A DNA stretch of 64,000 nt from Micromonospora avicenniae (GTDB lineage Bacteria; Actinomycetota; Actinomycetes; Mycobacteriales; Micromonosporaceae): NCBI RefSeq assembly GCF_900156065.1, contig NZ_FTNF01000001.1, positions 124,001 to 188,000 of the forward strand, given 5' to 3'. The notes beneath the pieces were generated by a model. It worked only from the letters and a program-made list of their open reading frames with translations, had not been told where the DNA came from and did not search any database. Made by a program: the position numbers and the translations under genes. Positions 8,497 to 18,548 of this stretch are shown here, in pieces; within the stretch, counting starts at the first letter, position 1; each line of letters begins with the position of its first letter.

Positions 8497-8634
8497 GGGC
8501 TCACGGCGGCGGTGCGATCGGCGCGCGTGGACGCCTATGCTGGCCGATGGAGTTCCGCCTCCGTGGGTCGATCCCGCCCCGCCGCGGCGGCCCGTCGCGC
8601 TTGCCGTGTCTACCCCGTCAGGAGCCCTTCCGAC

Positions 8635-9888
8635 ATGACCCAGTCCCCCGCCGTGCGTACCCCCGGCCGGCCCGGTCCGGTCCGCATCGGCGAGCGAGCC
8701 GCCCGTACCCTCGTCACCGAGCTCGCCCGGCTCAACGACTCGAAGGCCGCGCTGCTCGTCGGCGTGAACCCGCAGTCCGCGGTGCTGGCCGCGGCGATCG
8801 AGGCGTTGCTGCCCGGTGACCAGCTCACCGTGGTGCCCGCCGAGGGCGGATCGGCCACCGCGCTGCGCGAGCACATCACCGCCCAGGGCCGGTGGGTCGC
8901 CGACCGGGTCCGGGTGGTCGACTCCCTCGCCGAGGCCGACCCCGCCGAGGTGGTGATCGCGGGTGAGCCGCTCCTCGGCACGGCCGAGGAGACTCGCATG
9001 ACGATCGAGATGCTCGGCAAGCAGCTCGGCGACGGGGCGGTGCTCAGCGTCGCGACTGCCGCCGGGCCGGGCCGGACCGCGGGTGCGGCGGCGGAGTTGC
9101 AGCGGCAGAGCGCGCTCCACGGTGTCGGCACCGACCTGGTGCTGCGCAACACGCCGCCGGTACGTCTGCACCGGCTCCGGTTCACCCCGGCGAGCCCGGC
9201 CACCGCGGCGCGGCTCGCTCCCGCCCACCGGCCGTCGAGCGTGCCGCTGAGCCGGTCCATGCACATCGACTCCAACGGGGTCGCTGCGGCCGGCATCAGC
9301 CTCGGTCTGGCCGCGCTGGCCCGGCTGACCAGGCCGAAGTCGAAGCTCTGGCTGCTGCCGGCCCTCGCCGCCGCACCTGTCGCCGCGTTCTTCCGCGACC
9401 CGGAGCGGGATGTGCCCGAGGACCCGTCGGCGGTGGTCGCCGCCGCGGACGGGCAGGTCCTGTCGGTGCAGCGCCTGCACGACGAGCGCTTCGGCGACGG
9501 GGAGTGGCTGCGGATCGCGGTGTTCCTGTCGGTGCTGGACGTGCACGTCAACCGTTCGCCGGTGGCCGGCAAGGTGGTCGACTACTTCGTGGCCGACGGT
9601 GGGTTCGTCAACGCCATGAAGCCGGACGCCGAGCACAACGTGGCCGCGTACACGGTGCTGGACACTGTGCACGGCACGGTGGTGGTCGCCCAGCGCACCG
9701 GCCTGATCGCCCGCCGGATCGTGCAGCGGGTGCCCATCGGCTCCCTGCTGGCCAAGGGCGAGCGCTTCGGGCTGATCCGGTTCGGCTCGCGTACCGACGT
9801 CTACCTGCCGGCCGCCGCGGCGGAGCCGCTCGTCGGCCCCGGCGACAAGGTGGTCGGCGGGGCGACGGTGATCGCCCGCTGGCGTTGA
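8635..9888 (+). CDS. psd: Phosphatidylserine decarboxylase with N-terminal extension
   Basis: Decarboxylates phosphatidylserine to phosphatidylethanolamine at the membrane. The C-terminal half (about residues 215-417) is a short-form Psd: DVHVNRSPVAG near 305, and the self-cleavage pair G384-S385 in LIRFGSRTDVYLP, where Ser becomes the pyruvoyl cofactor. Short-form enzymes are usually 200-240 residues. Here about 190 extra residues precede the enzyme, with a Rossmann-like pattern (KAALLVGVNPQSAVLAAAIEALLPG, ADPAEVVIAGEPL) but no clear SAM- or nucleotide-binding glycine loop. The ATG at 8635 follows a GTCAGGAG sequence. pssA lies convergently just downstream, so both steps of PE synthesis are adjacent. 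Confidence 0.9.
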   Translation: MTQSPAVRTPGRPGPVRIGERAARTLVTELARLNDSKAALLVGVNPQSAVLAAAIEALLPGDQLTVVPAEGGSATALREHITAQGRWVADRVRVVDSLAEADPAEVVIAGEPLLGTAEETRMTIEMLGKQLGDGAVLSVATAAGPGRTAGAAAELQRQSALHGVGTDLVLRNTPPVRLHRLRFTPASPATAARLAPAHRPSSVPLSRSMHIDSNGVAAAGISLGLAALARLTRPKSKLWLLPALAAAPVAAFFRDPERDVPEDPSAVVAAADGQVLSVQRLHDERFGDGEWLRIAVFLSVLDVHVNRSPVAGKVVDYFVADGGFVNAMKPDAEHNVAAYTVLDTVHGTVVVAQRTGLIARRIVQRVPIGSLLAKGERFGLIRFGSRTDVYLPAAAAEPLVGPGDKVVGGATVIARWR

Positions 9889-9901
9889 GGCCGCAAACGT
9901 G

Positions 9902-9936
9902 AGGAGGGGGCGCCGCGGGTCGCGGCGCCCCCTCCT
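9902..9936. terminator. Bidirectional terminator between psd and pssA
   Basis: Perfect 16-bp inverted repeat (arms 9902-9917 and 9921-9936) with a 3-nt loop, placed 14 nt after the psd stop and 34 nt after the pssA stop. Its symmetry and position between convergent genes suggest it ends transcription from both sides. Confidence 0.75.
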
Positions 9937-9969
9937 GCTGTCCCGGGTCGGGCGGATCTTTCCGCTCGG

Positions 9970-10740
9970 TCAGGCGGCTCGCCGCTGGCGCAGCCAGAGC
10001 ACCGGCCCGCTGACCAGGTAGCCCACGACGATCAGCGCGAAGGTGAGCCGGATGTCGACCAGCGCACCGACCACCGGGGCGAGCCACAGCCACGGCGGGA
10101 GCTTCACCAGCCGGGCGAGCTTGGCGTACGGGAAGCTCGACACCATCGCGAAGGCCAGCAGCGCGACCCCGGCCAGGAGCACCGGCCCGGGTACCGGCAG
10201 CCCGATGGCGACCGTCACCGCGAGCACGGCTGCGGCCATGGTGGTGGGCACGCCGCAGAAGAACCGGCCGTCCTTGGGCGAGACGTTGAACCGGGCGAGC
10301 CGGATCGCGGCGCAGGCCGCGACGAGCGCGCAGGCGACAGCCGCCGCCGCGGTCGAGACGGAGCCGGCGAGCGAGGCGTAGACGACCACCGGCGCGGCCA
10401 TGCCGAAGGAGCACATGTCGGCCAACGAGTCCATCTGCGCGCCGAACGGACTGGCCACCCCGAGCTTGCGGGCCAGCGCGCCGTCCAGACCGTCGAACGC
10501 GACGCAGGCGATGAGGGCGAACGCGGCGATGCGTACCTGCCCCTGCATGGCCAGGAAGATGGCGAGCACGCCGAGTGTCAGGCTGCTCAGTGTGCACGCG
10601 TTGACCAGGGCGAACTTCACCCGGCGGGTGATCGTGCGTTCGCCGGGGAGCAGCGGGATCGACCGGGCCGCGGCGTCGTCGGGCTCGCTGACCGGCGGCA
10701 GGGCCGGGCTCACCGGCGGCAGCGCCGGGCTGACCGGCAT
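9970..10740 (-). CDS. pssA: CDP-diacylglycerol-serine O-phosphatidyltransferase
   Basis: Makes phosphatidylserine from CDP-diacylglycerol and serine, the substrate of the convergent Psd. A 256-residue membrane protein with the full CDP-alcohol phosphatidyltransferase signature D-G-x2-A-R-x8-G-x3-D-x3-D at residues 86-108 (DGALARKLG ... D104, D108), and about seven helices. The chosen ATG gives MPVSPALPPV, with the tandem phrase SPALPPV-SPALPPV. The frame stays open upstream (YVDRRRRYSLNRFGRAEVEA), so a start at the GTG near 10863 (about 297 residues) is a real alternative. The catalytic core is unaffected. Confidence 0.88.
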   Translation of the reverse strand: MPVSPALPPVSPALPPVSEPDDAAARSIPLLPGERTITRRVKFALVNACTLSSLTLGVLAIFLAMQGQVRIAAFALIACVAFDGLDGALARKLGVASPFGAQMDSLADMCSFGMAAPVVVYASLAGSVSTAAAAVACALVAACAAIRLARFNVSPKDGRFFCGVPTTMAAAVLAVTVAIGLPVPGPVLLAGVALLAFAMVSSFPYAKLARLVKLPPWLWLAPVVGALVDIRLTFALIVVGYLVSGPVLWLRQRRAA

Positions 10741-10863
10741 GACGGCCTCGACCTCGGCCCGCCCGAACCGGTTCAGGCTGTAGCGGCGACGGCGGTCGAC
10801 GTAGCGGGGCTCGACCAGGGCCGTGTCGGCGCCCCCGGTCAGTTCACCGTCGCGACGGCCCAC

Positions 10864-11250
10864 CCGGACCAGCAGCACCTGCCGGGCGAATGCGCCGCCA
10901 CGGCGGAGCGGGCCCGCCCAGCGACGCCCTGCGGGGCGCGGACTGTCAGTCGTACGACGCCGGCGCCATGGGGCTCTCGGCACGCTTCCTCCATCACCGG
11001 ATCGGCTTCGCCGCCTCGAGGACGGACATCCGGCTGTCTCGTACCGAGCCTCTCGCGGCCCGGCAGCCGTTGTGCGGAGTACACCATTGCACAGGGAACG
11101 GCGCTTGGCGATAGCTGTCCGAGGGCTTTATATCTCCATATTCCGCTCAGACGGCTCTGTCATTCGCAACCAGGGCCTCATCGCCCGTTATCCATCATTC
11201 CCTACCTCGACTGTAGCCCAGCCGGCCCGAGGCGGCTCGGGCGGCGGGGC
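10864..11250. other. Gene-free stretch between pssA and first Nudix gene
   Basis: No supported gene. The middle (about 11105-11215) is clearly less GC-rich than its surroundings (for example GGCTTTATATCTCCATATTC) and may carry a promoter for pssA or an untranslated leader. No operator or RNA structure was recognised. Confidence 0.5.
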
Positions 11251-12150
11251 TCATCTTCTCCGTCGTCCGGTTGCCCAGGCAGCGACGTCGGTCAACGGCA
11301 GGCCGTCGAGCCGATCGGGTGTGAACCAGTCGGCGCTGGCGGTCGAGCCTCCGGCCGCCTCGGTGACCCGGGCCTCGGTGGGCGCGTCGACCACCACCCG
11401 GTAGATCACCCGCACCCCGTGCCAGTCCAGCGGACGCCCCTCGGGCCCGAGCGCGGCCGGATTGTGCAGGTTGTCCACGCCCATCAGCTCTGTCACCCGG
11501 CCGAGTTGGCCGGCCTCCTCGACCAGTTCACGCAGGAGCGCGGGCACGGGCTGTTCGCCGTGGTCGGTACCGCCCCCGGGCAGATGCCAGAGCCCGGCGC
11601 CGGGATACCCCTCGGCGATCATCGTGAGCAGCACCCGGCCGTGCGGGTCGGTGACCAGCCCGTACGCCGCGAAGCGCAGCCGGCGGTCGCCGAGCGGCGG
11701 GAACGACGACGGGTCGGCCCGCCCGGCGGGCAGCGGCTCGACCGGCAGGCCGAGCAGTTCGGCGGTGAACGGCATCAGCGGCACCGCCGCCGCCTCCTGC
11801 GGCGTGAACCAGCGGGTCGAATCGGTCGTCCCGGCCCGCCCGTCGTGCGGCGCGCCCCCGGTCACGGCCAGGTCGAAGACCAGCCGGTCGGTGTGCAGTG
11901 ACACGTCGGCCTCGGGAAACGGGATCACGTCGGCGACCACCGCGCGCAGTCCGGCCACCTCGACGGTCAGCCCGGTCTGCGCGGTGACCTCGCGAAGCAC
12001 GGCGTGCGCGGGGTGTTCGGCGTGCTCCACGACGCCTCCGGGCAGGTGCCAGACGCCCGGGAACTGGGCGCCGGCCGAGCCGCGTACGAGCAGCACCCGA
12101 TCGTCGTCCCGGTAGAGCCCGTACGCGCCCACCTGCCGCCGCTGCTGCAT
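11251..12150 (-). CDS. Double-domain Nudix hydrolase
   Basis: A 299-residue protein built of two Nudix domains (about 1-140 and 155-299). These hydrolyse nucleoside diphosphates linked to another group. The first Nudix box, starting at G39 (GGVVEHAEHPAHAVLREV), continues TAQTGL: the REx2EExGU pattern has A57-Q58 instead of the two catalytic acids, so this half is probably inactive. The second, GGGTDHGEQPVPALLRELVE followed by EAG, is intact. Each half ends with a similar W-F-T/x-x-E or D segment. It is a paralogue of the next gene upstream, about half identical by eye, so the pair arose by tandem duplication. Substrate unknown. Confidence 0.85.
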   Translation of the reverse strand: MQQRRQVGAYGLYRDDDRVLLVRGSAGAQFPGVWHLPGGVVEHAEHPAHAVLREVTAQTGLTVEVAGLRAVVADVIPFPEADVSLHTDRLVFDLAVTGGAPHDGRAGTTDSTRWFTPQEAAAVPLMPFTAELLGLPVEPLPAGRADPSSFPPLGDRRLRFAAYGLVTDPHGRVLLTMIAEGYPGAGLWHLPGGGTDHGEQPVPALLRELVEEAGQLGRVTELMGVDNLHNPAALGPEGRPLDWHGVRVIYRVVVDAPTEARVTEAAGGSTASADWFTPDRLDGLPLTDVAAWATGRRRR

Positions 12151-12182
12151 GCCGTGGCCCCCGCCCCGCGTCCCGTTCGGTC

Positions 12183-12237
12183 GATCATGAAGTTATCGCC
12201 GTCCATCCCGGCGTGTCCCGACAATAACTTCATGATC
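12183..12237. repeat. 55-bp intergenic palindrome, GATCATGAAGTTAT arms
   Basis: Perfect 14-bp inverted repeat: GATCATGAAGTTAT at 12183-12196 and its complement at 12224-12237, separated by 27 nt. It lies between the two Nudix genes, 32 nt upstream of the first gene's start and 46 nt past the second gene's stop. The arms are AT-rich against a very GC-rich background. The element at 18549-18603 has the same arm length and loop length with different arm sequence, which points to a dispersed family. Confidence 0.85.
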
Positions 12238-12282
12238 ACCGGGGTGCCCCTCAGGGGGAGAGGGAGGGGGTTGGGGGTGGGG

Positions 12283-13230
12283 TCAGGTCAGGTGGGCGGC
12301 CTGGACGGCTTCGGCGGTGACCTCGGTGAGACGCTCGGCGGGGAGGGCGCCCAGTTCGGCGGGAGCGAACCAGCGGGCCTCGCAGGTGGAACCGCCCACG
12401 TCGGTCACGGTGGGCGGCGCCGGCCGGTCGACGACCACCCGGTAGAAGGCACGTACGCCGTGCCAGTCGATCGGGTAGCCCTCCGGGCCGAGCGAGGCGG
12501 CGTCCCGATGACTGGCCACCCCGAGCAGCTCGACGAGTCGCCCGTCCTGCCCGGTCTCCTCCACCAGTTCGCGGATGAGCGCCGCGCCGGGCTGCTCGCC
12601 GTAGTCGGTGCCGCCGCCGGGCAGGTGCCAGCAACCGGCGCCGGGATAGCCGTCGGCGACACGGGTGAGCAGTACCCGGCCCTCCGGGTCGGTGCAGACC
12701 GCGTACGCGGCGAAGCGCTGCGCCCGGTGCAGCCCGTCCGGGCCGGGCACCGCGTAGAACGAGGGGAACTCCGGCGGCTCCTCCGGAACCACGTCGCCCG
12801 AGGAGGCGGGCAGGTCGAGAGCGCGCGCGGTGAACGAACGCAGCGGCAGCTCGGCAGCCTCCTCGCGGGTGAACCACCGGGCCAGGTCGGTCGGCCGGTC
12901 GACCCGGTCGACGAGCGTCCCGCCGCGCACCGACACCCGGTAGATGAGCCGGTCGGTGTGGATCGTGATCCCCCGCTCGGGCAGGGCCCGCATGTCCGCC
13001 AGCACGTCGTGCAGCCCGGTCACGGTTACCGACAACCCCGTCTCGGCCGCCGTCTCGCGGACGACCGTGTGGTTGGGGTCCTCGCCGTGGTCGACCGCCC
13101 CACCGGGCAGCGACCAGGTGCCGGGTGTGCCGGAGCGCTGTGATGCGCGGACCAGCAGAACCCGGTCGGCCGAATCAGCACAAACTGCGTATGCCGCGAT
13201 CCTGCGGAGCGGCGTCAGCGCGGTGGTCAC
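12283..13230 (-). CDS. Double-domain Nudix hydrolase, paralogue
   Basis: A 315-residue paralogue of the gene at 11251-12150 with the same two-domain layout. The first box (from G44, GGAVDHGEDPNHTVVRET, then AAETGL) has Ala at the first of the two metal-binding Glu positions, so its activity is doubtful. The second (GGGTDYGEQPGAALIRELVE, then ETG) is complete. The GTG at 13230 (VTTALTPLRR) is chosen because a GGGGGAG ribosome-binding site precedes it; the frame stays open further upstream but would overlap the divergent PspC gene. Substrate unknown. Confidence 0.85.
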   Translation of the reverse strand: MTTALTPLRRIAAYAVCADSADRVLLVRASQRSGTPGTWSLPGGAVDHGEDPNHTVVRETAAETGLSVTVTGLHDVLADMRALPERGITIHTDRLIYRVSVRGGTLVDRVDRPTDLARWFTREEAAELPLRSFTARALDLPASSGDVVPEEPPEFPSFYAVPGPDGLHRAQRFAAYAVCTDPEGRVLLTRVADGYPGAGCWHLPGGGTDYGEQPGAALIRELVEETGQDGRLVELLGVASHRDAASLGPEGYPIDWHGVRAFYRVVVDRPAPPTVTDVGGSTCEARWFAPAELGALPAERLTEVTAEAVQAAHLT

Positions 13231-13374
13231 GGGGAAAAATTCTCCCCCGGGCGGGTTACCGGCATCGAAAAGAGTCAGATTGCTGACACAGGACTCGCGA
13301 CTCAGGGGGCGGTCAGGGTAGGGATCCGGGCGCTCACCGAGGTCATCCGAACGTCGGGCGCGGAGGGTGGAGGC

Positions 13375-13746
13375 ATGACGACCAACACCCCTCCGCAGAC
13401 CCCGTACAAGCAACTCCGGCGACCCACCACCGACCGCATGGTGGCCGGTGTCGCGAGCGGCCTCGGCCGCTACCTCGACGTCGACCCCACGCTGATCCGG
13501 GTGACCTTCGCGGTCACCGGGCTGCTCACCGGCGGGCTGGCGCTGCTGGCGTACCCGATCATGTGGTTCCTGATGCCCGAGGAGCCGCCCGGCGCTCCCG
13601 CCTGGCCGCATCCCGGGGGTGCCGCGCCGCAGCGACCGCCGGCCGCCGCGCAGGCGGCCCCGCCGGGGTACGCCCCGACGCCGCCCTACCCGCCGGCCAC
13701 GGTTCCGGTCCCGCCGAGCGGGCCCGTACCGCCGGCCGCAGCCTGA
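13375..13746 (+). CDS. Small PspC-domain protein
   Basis: A 123-residue protein consisting of one PspC domain (about 13-68: LRRPTTDRMVAGVASGLGRY, then a helix ending AYPIMWFLMPEE) and a Pro/Ala-rich tail. PspC domains sense or respond to membrane stress; this is the third in the window. It has a GGAGG-type ribosome-binding site, is divergent from the Nudix gene with a 144-bp gap, and is convergent with guaA, whose stop lies 8 nt away. Confidence 0.88.
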   Translation: MTTNTPPQTPYKQLRRPTTDRMVAGVASGLGRYLDVDPTLIRVTFAVTGLLTGGLALLAYPIMWFLMPEEPPGAPAWPHPGGAAPQRPPAAAQAAPPGYAPTPPYPPATVPVPPSGPVPPAAA

Positions 13747-13753
13747 ACCGGGA

Positions 13754-15307
<1,554 letters not shown>

Positions 15308-15423
15308 GTGGCCAAAGCCTACCCACTGTCACGGCCGCCCCTGGCCGCGCCCCGCGCTGTCCGCGCGGCGCGCCTGGTACCGCTGTCACGGGACTCACCC
15401 CTGCCCCACGGAACCACCCCATA

Positions 15424-15495
15424 TCGACTCGGGTTCGGTGGATGCCGGGCTGTCCGGGCCGTGCGGACACCCCGGCTCCAGGGAACCCGAGTCGA
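15424..15495 (-). terminator. Nested hairpin between GMC oxidoreductase and guaA
   Basis: Outer perfect 13-bp stem (15424-15436 with 15483-15495) encloses an inner 13-bp stem with one mismatch (15444-15456 with 15464-15476) around a 7-nt loop. It starts 28 nt past the stop of the oxidoreductase and ends 116 nt before guaA. A long two-storey stem of this sort would stop or shield transcripts; with no U-run it may act in mRNA stability. Confidence 0.6.
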
Positions 15496-15522
15496 CCACG
15501 AAAAGCGTGTCCGCCCCCGCCG

Positions 15523-17208
15523 CTACGGTCGCAGCGCCGCGGGAGCGTGCGCCGGCACCGCCGGTCGCCGAGGTGCGACCGGCTCGACCCGCCGGTACGG
15601 CTCGCCGAGCGGTGGCCGGGGGTCCTCGTCGCCCTTGTTCGGCCAGAGGGACATGGCCCGCTCGGCCTGAGCGGTGATGGTCAGCGACGGGTTCGCCCCG
15701 AGATTCGCCGAGACGGCCGCCCCGTCCACCACGTGCAGCCCCGGATGACCGAAGATCCGGTGGTACGGGTCGATCACCCCGTCGGCCGGGGTGGCGCCGA
15801 TCACCGCCCCACCGAGGATGTGCGCCGTCAGGGGGATGTCGAACGGCTCGGTCAGCGCGCCGCCCGGCGTACCGCCGATCTCCTCGGCGAGCAACCGGGC
15901 CGCCGCGTGGCCGGCCGGAATCCAGGTCGGGTTCGGGGTGCCGTGCCCGGGGCCGCTGACCAGCCGACCGCGCCGGAACCGGAGGGTGAGCGAGTTGTCG
16001 ATCGACTGCATGACCAGGGCGATCACGGTCCGCTCGGACCAGCGCCGCACGGAGATCAACTGGGCGGCGGTGCCGGGCTGGCGCAGCAGCGTGCCGAACC
16101 AGCGCCGGACGCGGTGCGGCCCGCCCTCGACCAGCAGCGACTGCAGCAGTCCCATCGCGTTGGAGCCCCGCCCGTAGCGGACCGGCTCGATGTGGGTCTG
16201 CGCGTCGGGGTGGAACGAGCTGGTGATGGCCACGCCCTCGGTGAAGTCGAGCCCCGCGGCCCGGGCCTGCCGGCCGGGCACCGACGCCCCCAGGATCGCC
16301 TCGGAGTTGGTGCGGGTCAGCTCGCCGAGCCGGGCCGAGAGCGCGGGCAGCGCGCCGGTGCCCTTCATCTCGTGCAGCAGCCGTTGCGTACCGAGCGCCC
16401 CGGCGGCGAAGACGACCTGTTCGGCCCGGATCACCTGCCGCCGCCGGCGCAGCCAGGCACCGGTCCGGACGGTGTGCACCTCGTACCCGCCCTCCGGATG
16501 GGGGCGTACGGCGGTCACCGTGGTGAGCGGGTGTACCCGCGCGCCGCGCCGCTCGGCCAGCCACAGGTAGTTCTTGACAAGCGTGTTCTTCGCCCCGACC
16601 CGGCAGCCGGTCATGCAGGAGCCGCAGTGGGTGCAGCCGGTGCGCTCCGGGCCGACGCCACCGAAGTACGGGTCGGCGACCCGCTCGCCAGGACGCCCGA
16701 TGTGCACTCCGACCGGGGTGGCGTGGAAGGTCCGCCCCACCCCCATCCGCTCGGCCACCGCCCGCATCGCCCGGTCCGCGCCGGTGTCCCTCGGGTACGC
16801 GGTGACGCCGAGCATCCGTTTCGCCTGGTCGTAGTGGCGGGCCAGCTCGTCGCGCCAGTCGGTGATGTCCCGCCACTGTGGATCGGTGTAGAACGCGGGC
16901 AGCGGCTCGTAGAGGGTGTTCGCGTAGACCAGGGAGCCGCCGCCCACGCCGGCGCCGGAGAGCACCAGCACCCCACCGCCGGCCCGCCGGTCGGCGGCCC
17001 GCAGCAGCGTGATCCGCTGAATGCCGTAGCAGCCGAGTCCCGGCGCCCACAGGAACCGTCGCGCCCGCCACGACGTACGGGGGAAGTCGTCGTCGGCGAA
17101 GCGCCGCCCGGCCTCCACGACGCCGACGGAGTATCCCTTCTCGGTCAGCCGCAGCGCGGTGACGCTGCCGCCGAAGCCCGACCCGATGACGAGCACGTCA
17201 TACCGCAT
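15523..17208 (-). CDS. GMC-family FAD oxidoreductase, cholesterol-oxidase-like
   Basis: A 561-residue flavoprotein. The FAD-binding GSGFGG loop is at residues 9-14 and the second dinucleotide contact VVEAGRRF at about 35. A Cys-rich segment, CTHCGSCMTGC, near 200 is typical of the subfamily that includes mycobacterial ChoD (Rv3409c). The C-terminal GMC domain carries HILGGAVIGAT and GLHVVDGAAVSANLGANPS. ChoD sits between guaB3 and guaA in Mycobacterium, the same place as here, which supports orthology; the true substrate of these enzymes is uncertain. The ATG at 17208 (MRYDVLVIG) is the natural start, as upstream codons have no homology-like content. Confidence 0.88.
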   Translation of the reverse strand: MRYDVLVIGSGFGGSVTALRLTEKGYSVGVVEAGRRFADDDFPRTSWRARRFLWAPGLGCYGIQRITLLRAADRRAGGGVLVLSGAGVGGGSLVYANTLYEPLPAFYTDPQWRDITDWRDELARHYDQAKRMLGVTAYPRDTGADRAMRAVAERMGVGRTFHATPVGVHIGRPGERVADPYFGGVGPERTGCTHCGSCMTGCRVGAKNTLVKNYLWLAERRGARVHPLTTVTAVRPHPEGGYEVHTVRTGAWLRRRRQVIRAEQVVFAAGALGTQRLLHEMKGTGALPALSARLGELTRTNSEAILGASVPGRQARAAGLDFTEGVAITSSFHPDAQTHIEPVRYGRGSNAMGLLQSLLVEGGPHRVRRWFGTLLRQPGTAAQLISVRRWSERTVIALVMQSIDNSLTLRFRRGRLVSGPGHGTPNPTWIPAGHAAARLLAEEIGGTPGGALTEPFDIPLTAHILGGAVIGATPADGVIDPYHRIFGHPGLHVVDGAAVSANLGANPSLTITAQAERAMSLWPNKGDEDPRPPLGEPYRRVEPVAPRRPAVPAHAPAALRP

Positions 17209-17350
17209 TCCGGCATCATTACCCGCCGGTAGCCGTGGCGCCAGAGCCGAGGACGCGCGACCATGCTCTGCACCCGCCACATCGGCGCCCCGGCCGCAAC
17301 CCGCGGCACCCGTCGGAGCGTTGTTCCAGTACGGGTGGAAGGAGGCCCAG

Positions 17351-18466
17351 ATGAGCCTCGGATCAGGTACGGGCCGTCGTGGTCGCCTGCTGATCGGACT
17401 GCTGCTCGCCGCAGTGGTGCTCGTGACGGTGGGCGGTGTGGTGATCAGCCGCCTGGTCGGCGGGCCGAGCCCGGAGCGCGCAGCCGCGCCGGCGCCGACC
17501 TCAGCCACGAACACGCCCGCCGCCACGCCCAGCTCGCCGCCACCCCCGCCGGGCGCAGACATCACCGGCCCGCTCAACCTCCTGCTGGTCGGTGTGGACA
17601 CCCGGGTCAGCGTCCCCGGCTGGGAGCCGCACGCCGACGCGGTGCTGGTCCTGCACGTGCCGCGCGGACTGGGCCGGGCGTACCTCTTCTCCCTCCCCCG
17701 CGACCTGCTGGTCGACATCCCGGCGTTCCCCAAGGCCGGCTACCGCGGCGGGCGGACCAAGCTGACCCACGCGATGAGCTACGGCAGCCGGGCGCCCGGC
17801 CGCGCCAAGCAACCGAGCGCCGCGCAGGGGTACGAGCTGCTGCGCAGCACCGTGAGCGGCTACACCGGTTTGCGCATCGACGCCGGTGCGGTGGTCACCT
17901 TCGCCGGGTTCGACCGGCTGGTGGACAGCCTCGGCGGGGTGGACCTCTACATCGACCAGCGGGTCGCCTCCCGGCACCGGCAGCCCGACGGCCGGCACCG
18001 GGAGAGCGCGCCGGGCGGCTACACCGGCCCGCAGATGGTGTACGAGAAGGGAAACCGCCACCTCACCGGGTGGCAGGCGCTGGACTACGCCCGGCAGCGC
18101 TACATCTCCGGCGGCGACTACAGCCGGCAGCGCCACCAGCAGCAACTGATCCGGGCGCTCGTCGGCAAGATCCTCGACCAGGGGCTCGCCCGGGACCCGG
18201 ACCGGGTGCAGCAGGTCGTCGACGCGCTCAGCGACACGCTGATCTACGTCGGCGGGCGCAAGCTGATCGACGTCGCGTACGCCCTGGGCGGTCTTCCCGC
18301 CGACCGGTTCGCGCTGGTCGGCCTACCCGGCAGGTCGGTCGGCTCGGGTGGCGGCTACCGGGGCGAACAGCTCACCTCGGTCGGCCGCCGCTTCCTCACC
18401 GAGCTGCGCGCCGGCCGCGCCGACGCCTACCTGGCCAAAAACCCCAGCCTCCGCATCAAACCCTGA
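17351..18466 (+). CDS. LytR-CpsA-Psr family cell-wall ligase
   Basis: LCP proteins attach glycopolymers such as teichoic acid or arabinogalactan to peptidoglycan outside the membrane. This 371-residue member has a short basic N-terminus, one membrane helix (about 11-33), a Pro/Ala/Thr-rich linker and the LCP domain (about 70-270). Landmarks are HADAVLVLHVPR, SLPRDLLVDIP, FDRLVDSLGGVDLYI and LTGWQALDYARQRYISGGDY followed by SRQRHQQQ. The ATG at 17351 has a strong GGAAGGAGG site 5 nt upstream. It is divergent from the GMC oxidoreductase. Confidence 0.9.
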   Translation: MSLGSGTGRRGRLLIGLLLAAVVLVTVGGVVISRLVGGPSPERAAAPAPTSATNTPAATPSSPPPPPGADITGPLNLLLVGVDTRVSVPGWEPHADAVLVLHVPRGLGRAYLFSLPRDLLVDIPAFPKAGYRGGRTKLTHAMSYGSRAPGRAKQPSAAQGYELLRSTVSGYTGLRIDAGAVVTFAGFDRLVDSLGGVDLYIDQRVASRHRQPDGRHRESAPGGYTGPQMVYEKGNRHLTGWQALDYARQRYISGGDYSRQRHQQQLIRALVGKILDQGLARDPDRVQQVVDALSDTLIYVGGRKLIDVAYALGGLPADRFALVGLPGRSVGSGGGYRGEQLTSVGRRFLTELRAGRADAYLAKNPSLRIKP

Positions 18467-18481
18467 CCCCCCCGCCCCGCC

Positions 18482-18533
18482 GGACCCCCCCTCCCCGCCG
18501 GACCCCCCTCCCCGCCGGACCCCCCTCCCCGCC
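18482..18533. repeat. C-rich 17-bp tandem repeat
   Basis: Three copies of a 17-18 bp unit GGACCCCCCTCCCCGCC run from just after the LCP gene stop. Copies are identical except for one extra C in the first. It looks like slippage-grown low-complexity DNA. Confidence 0.7.
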
Positions 18534-18548
18534 CCGCTGGACCCCGTT

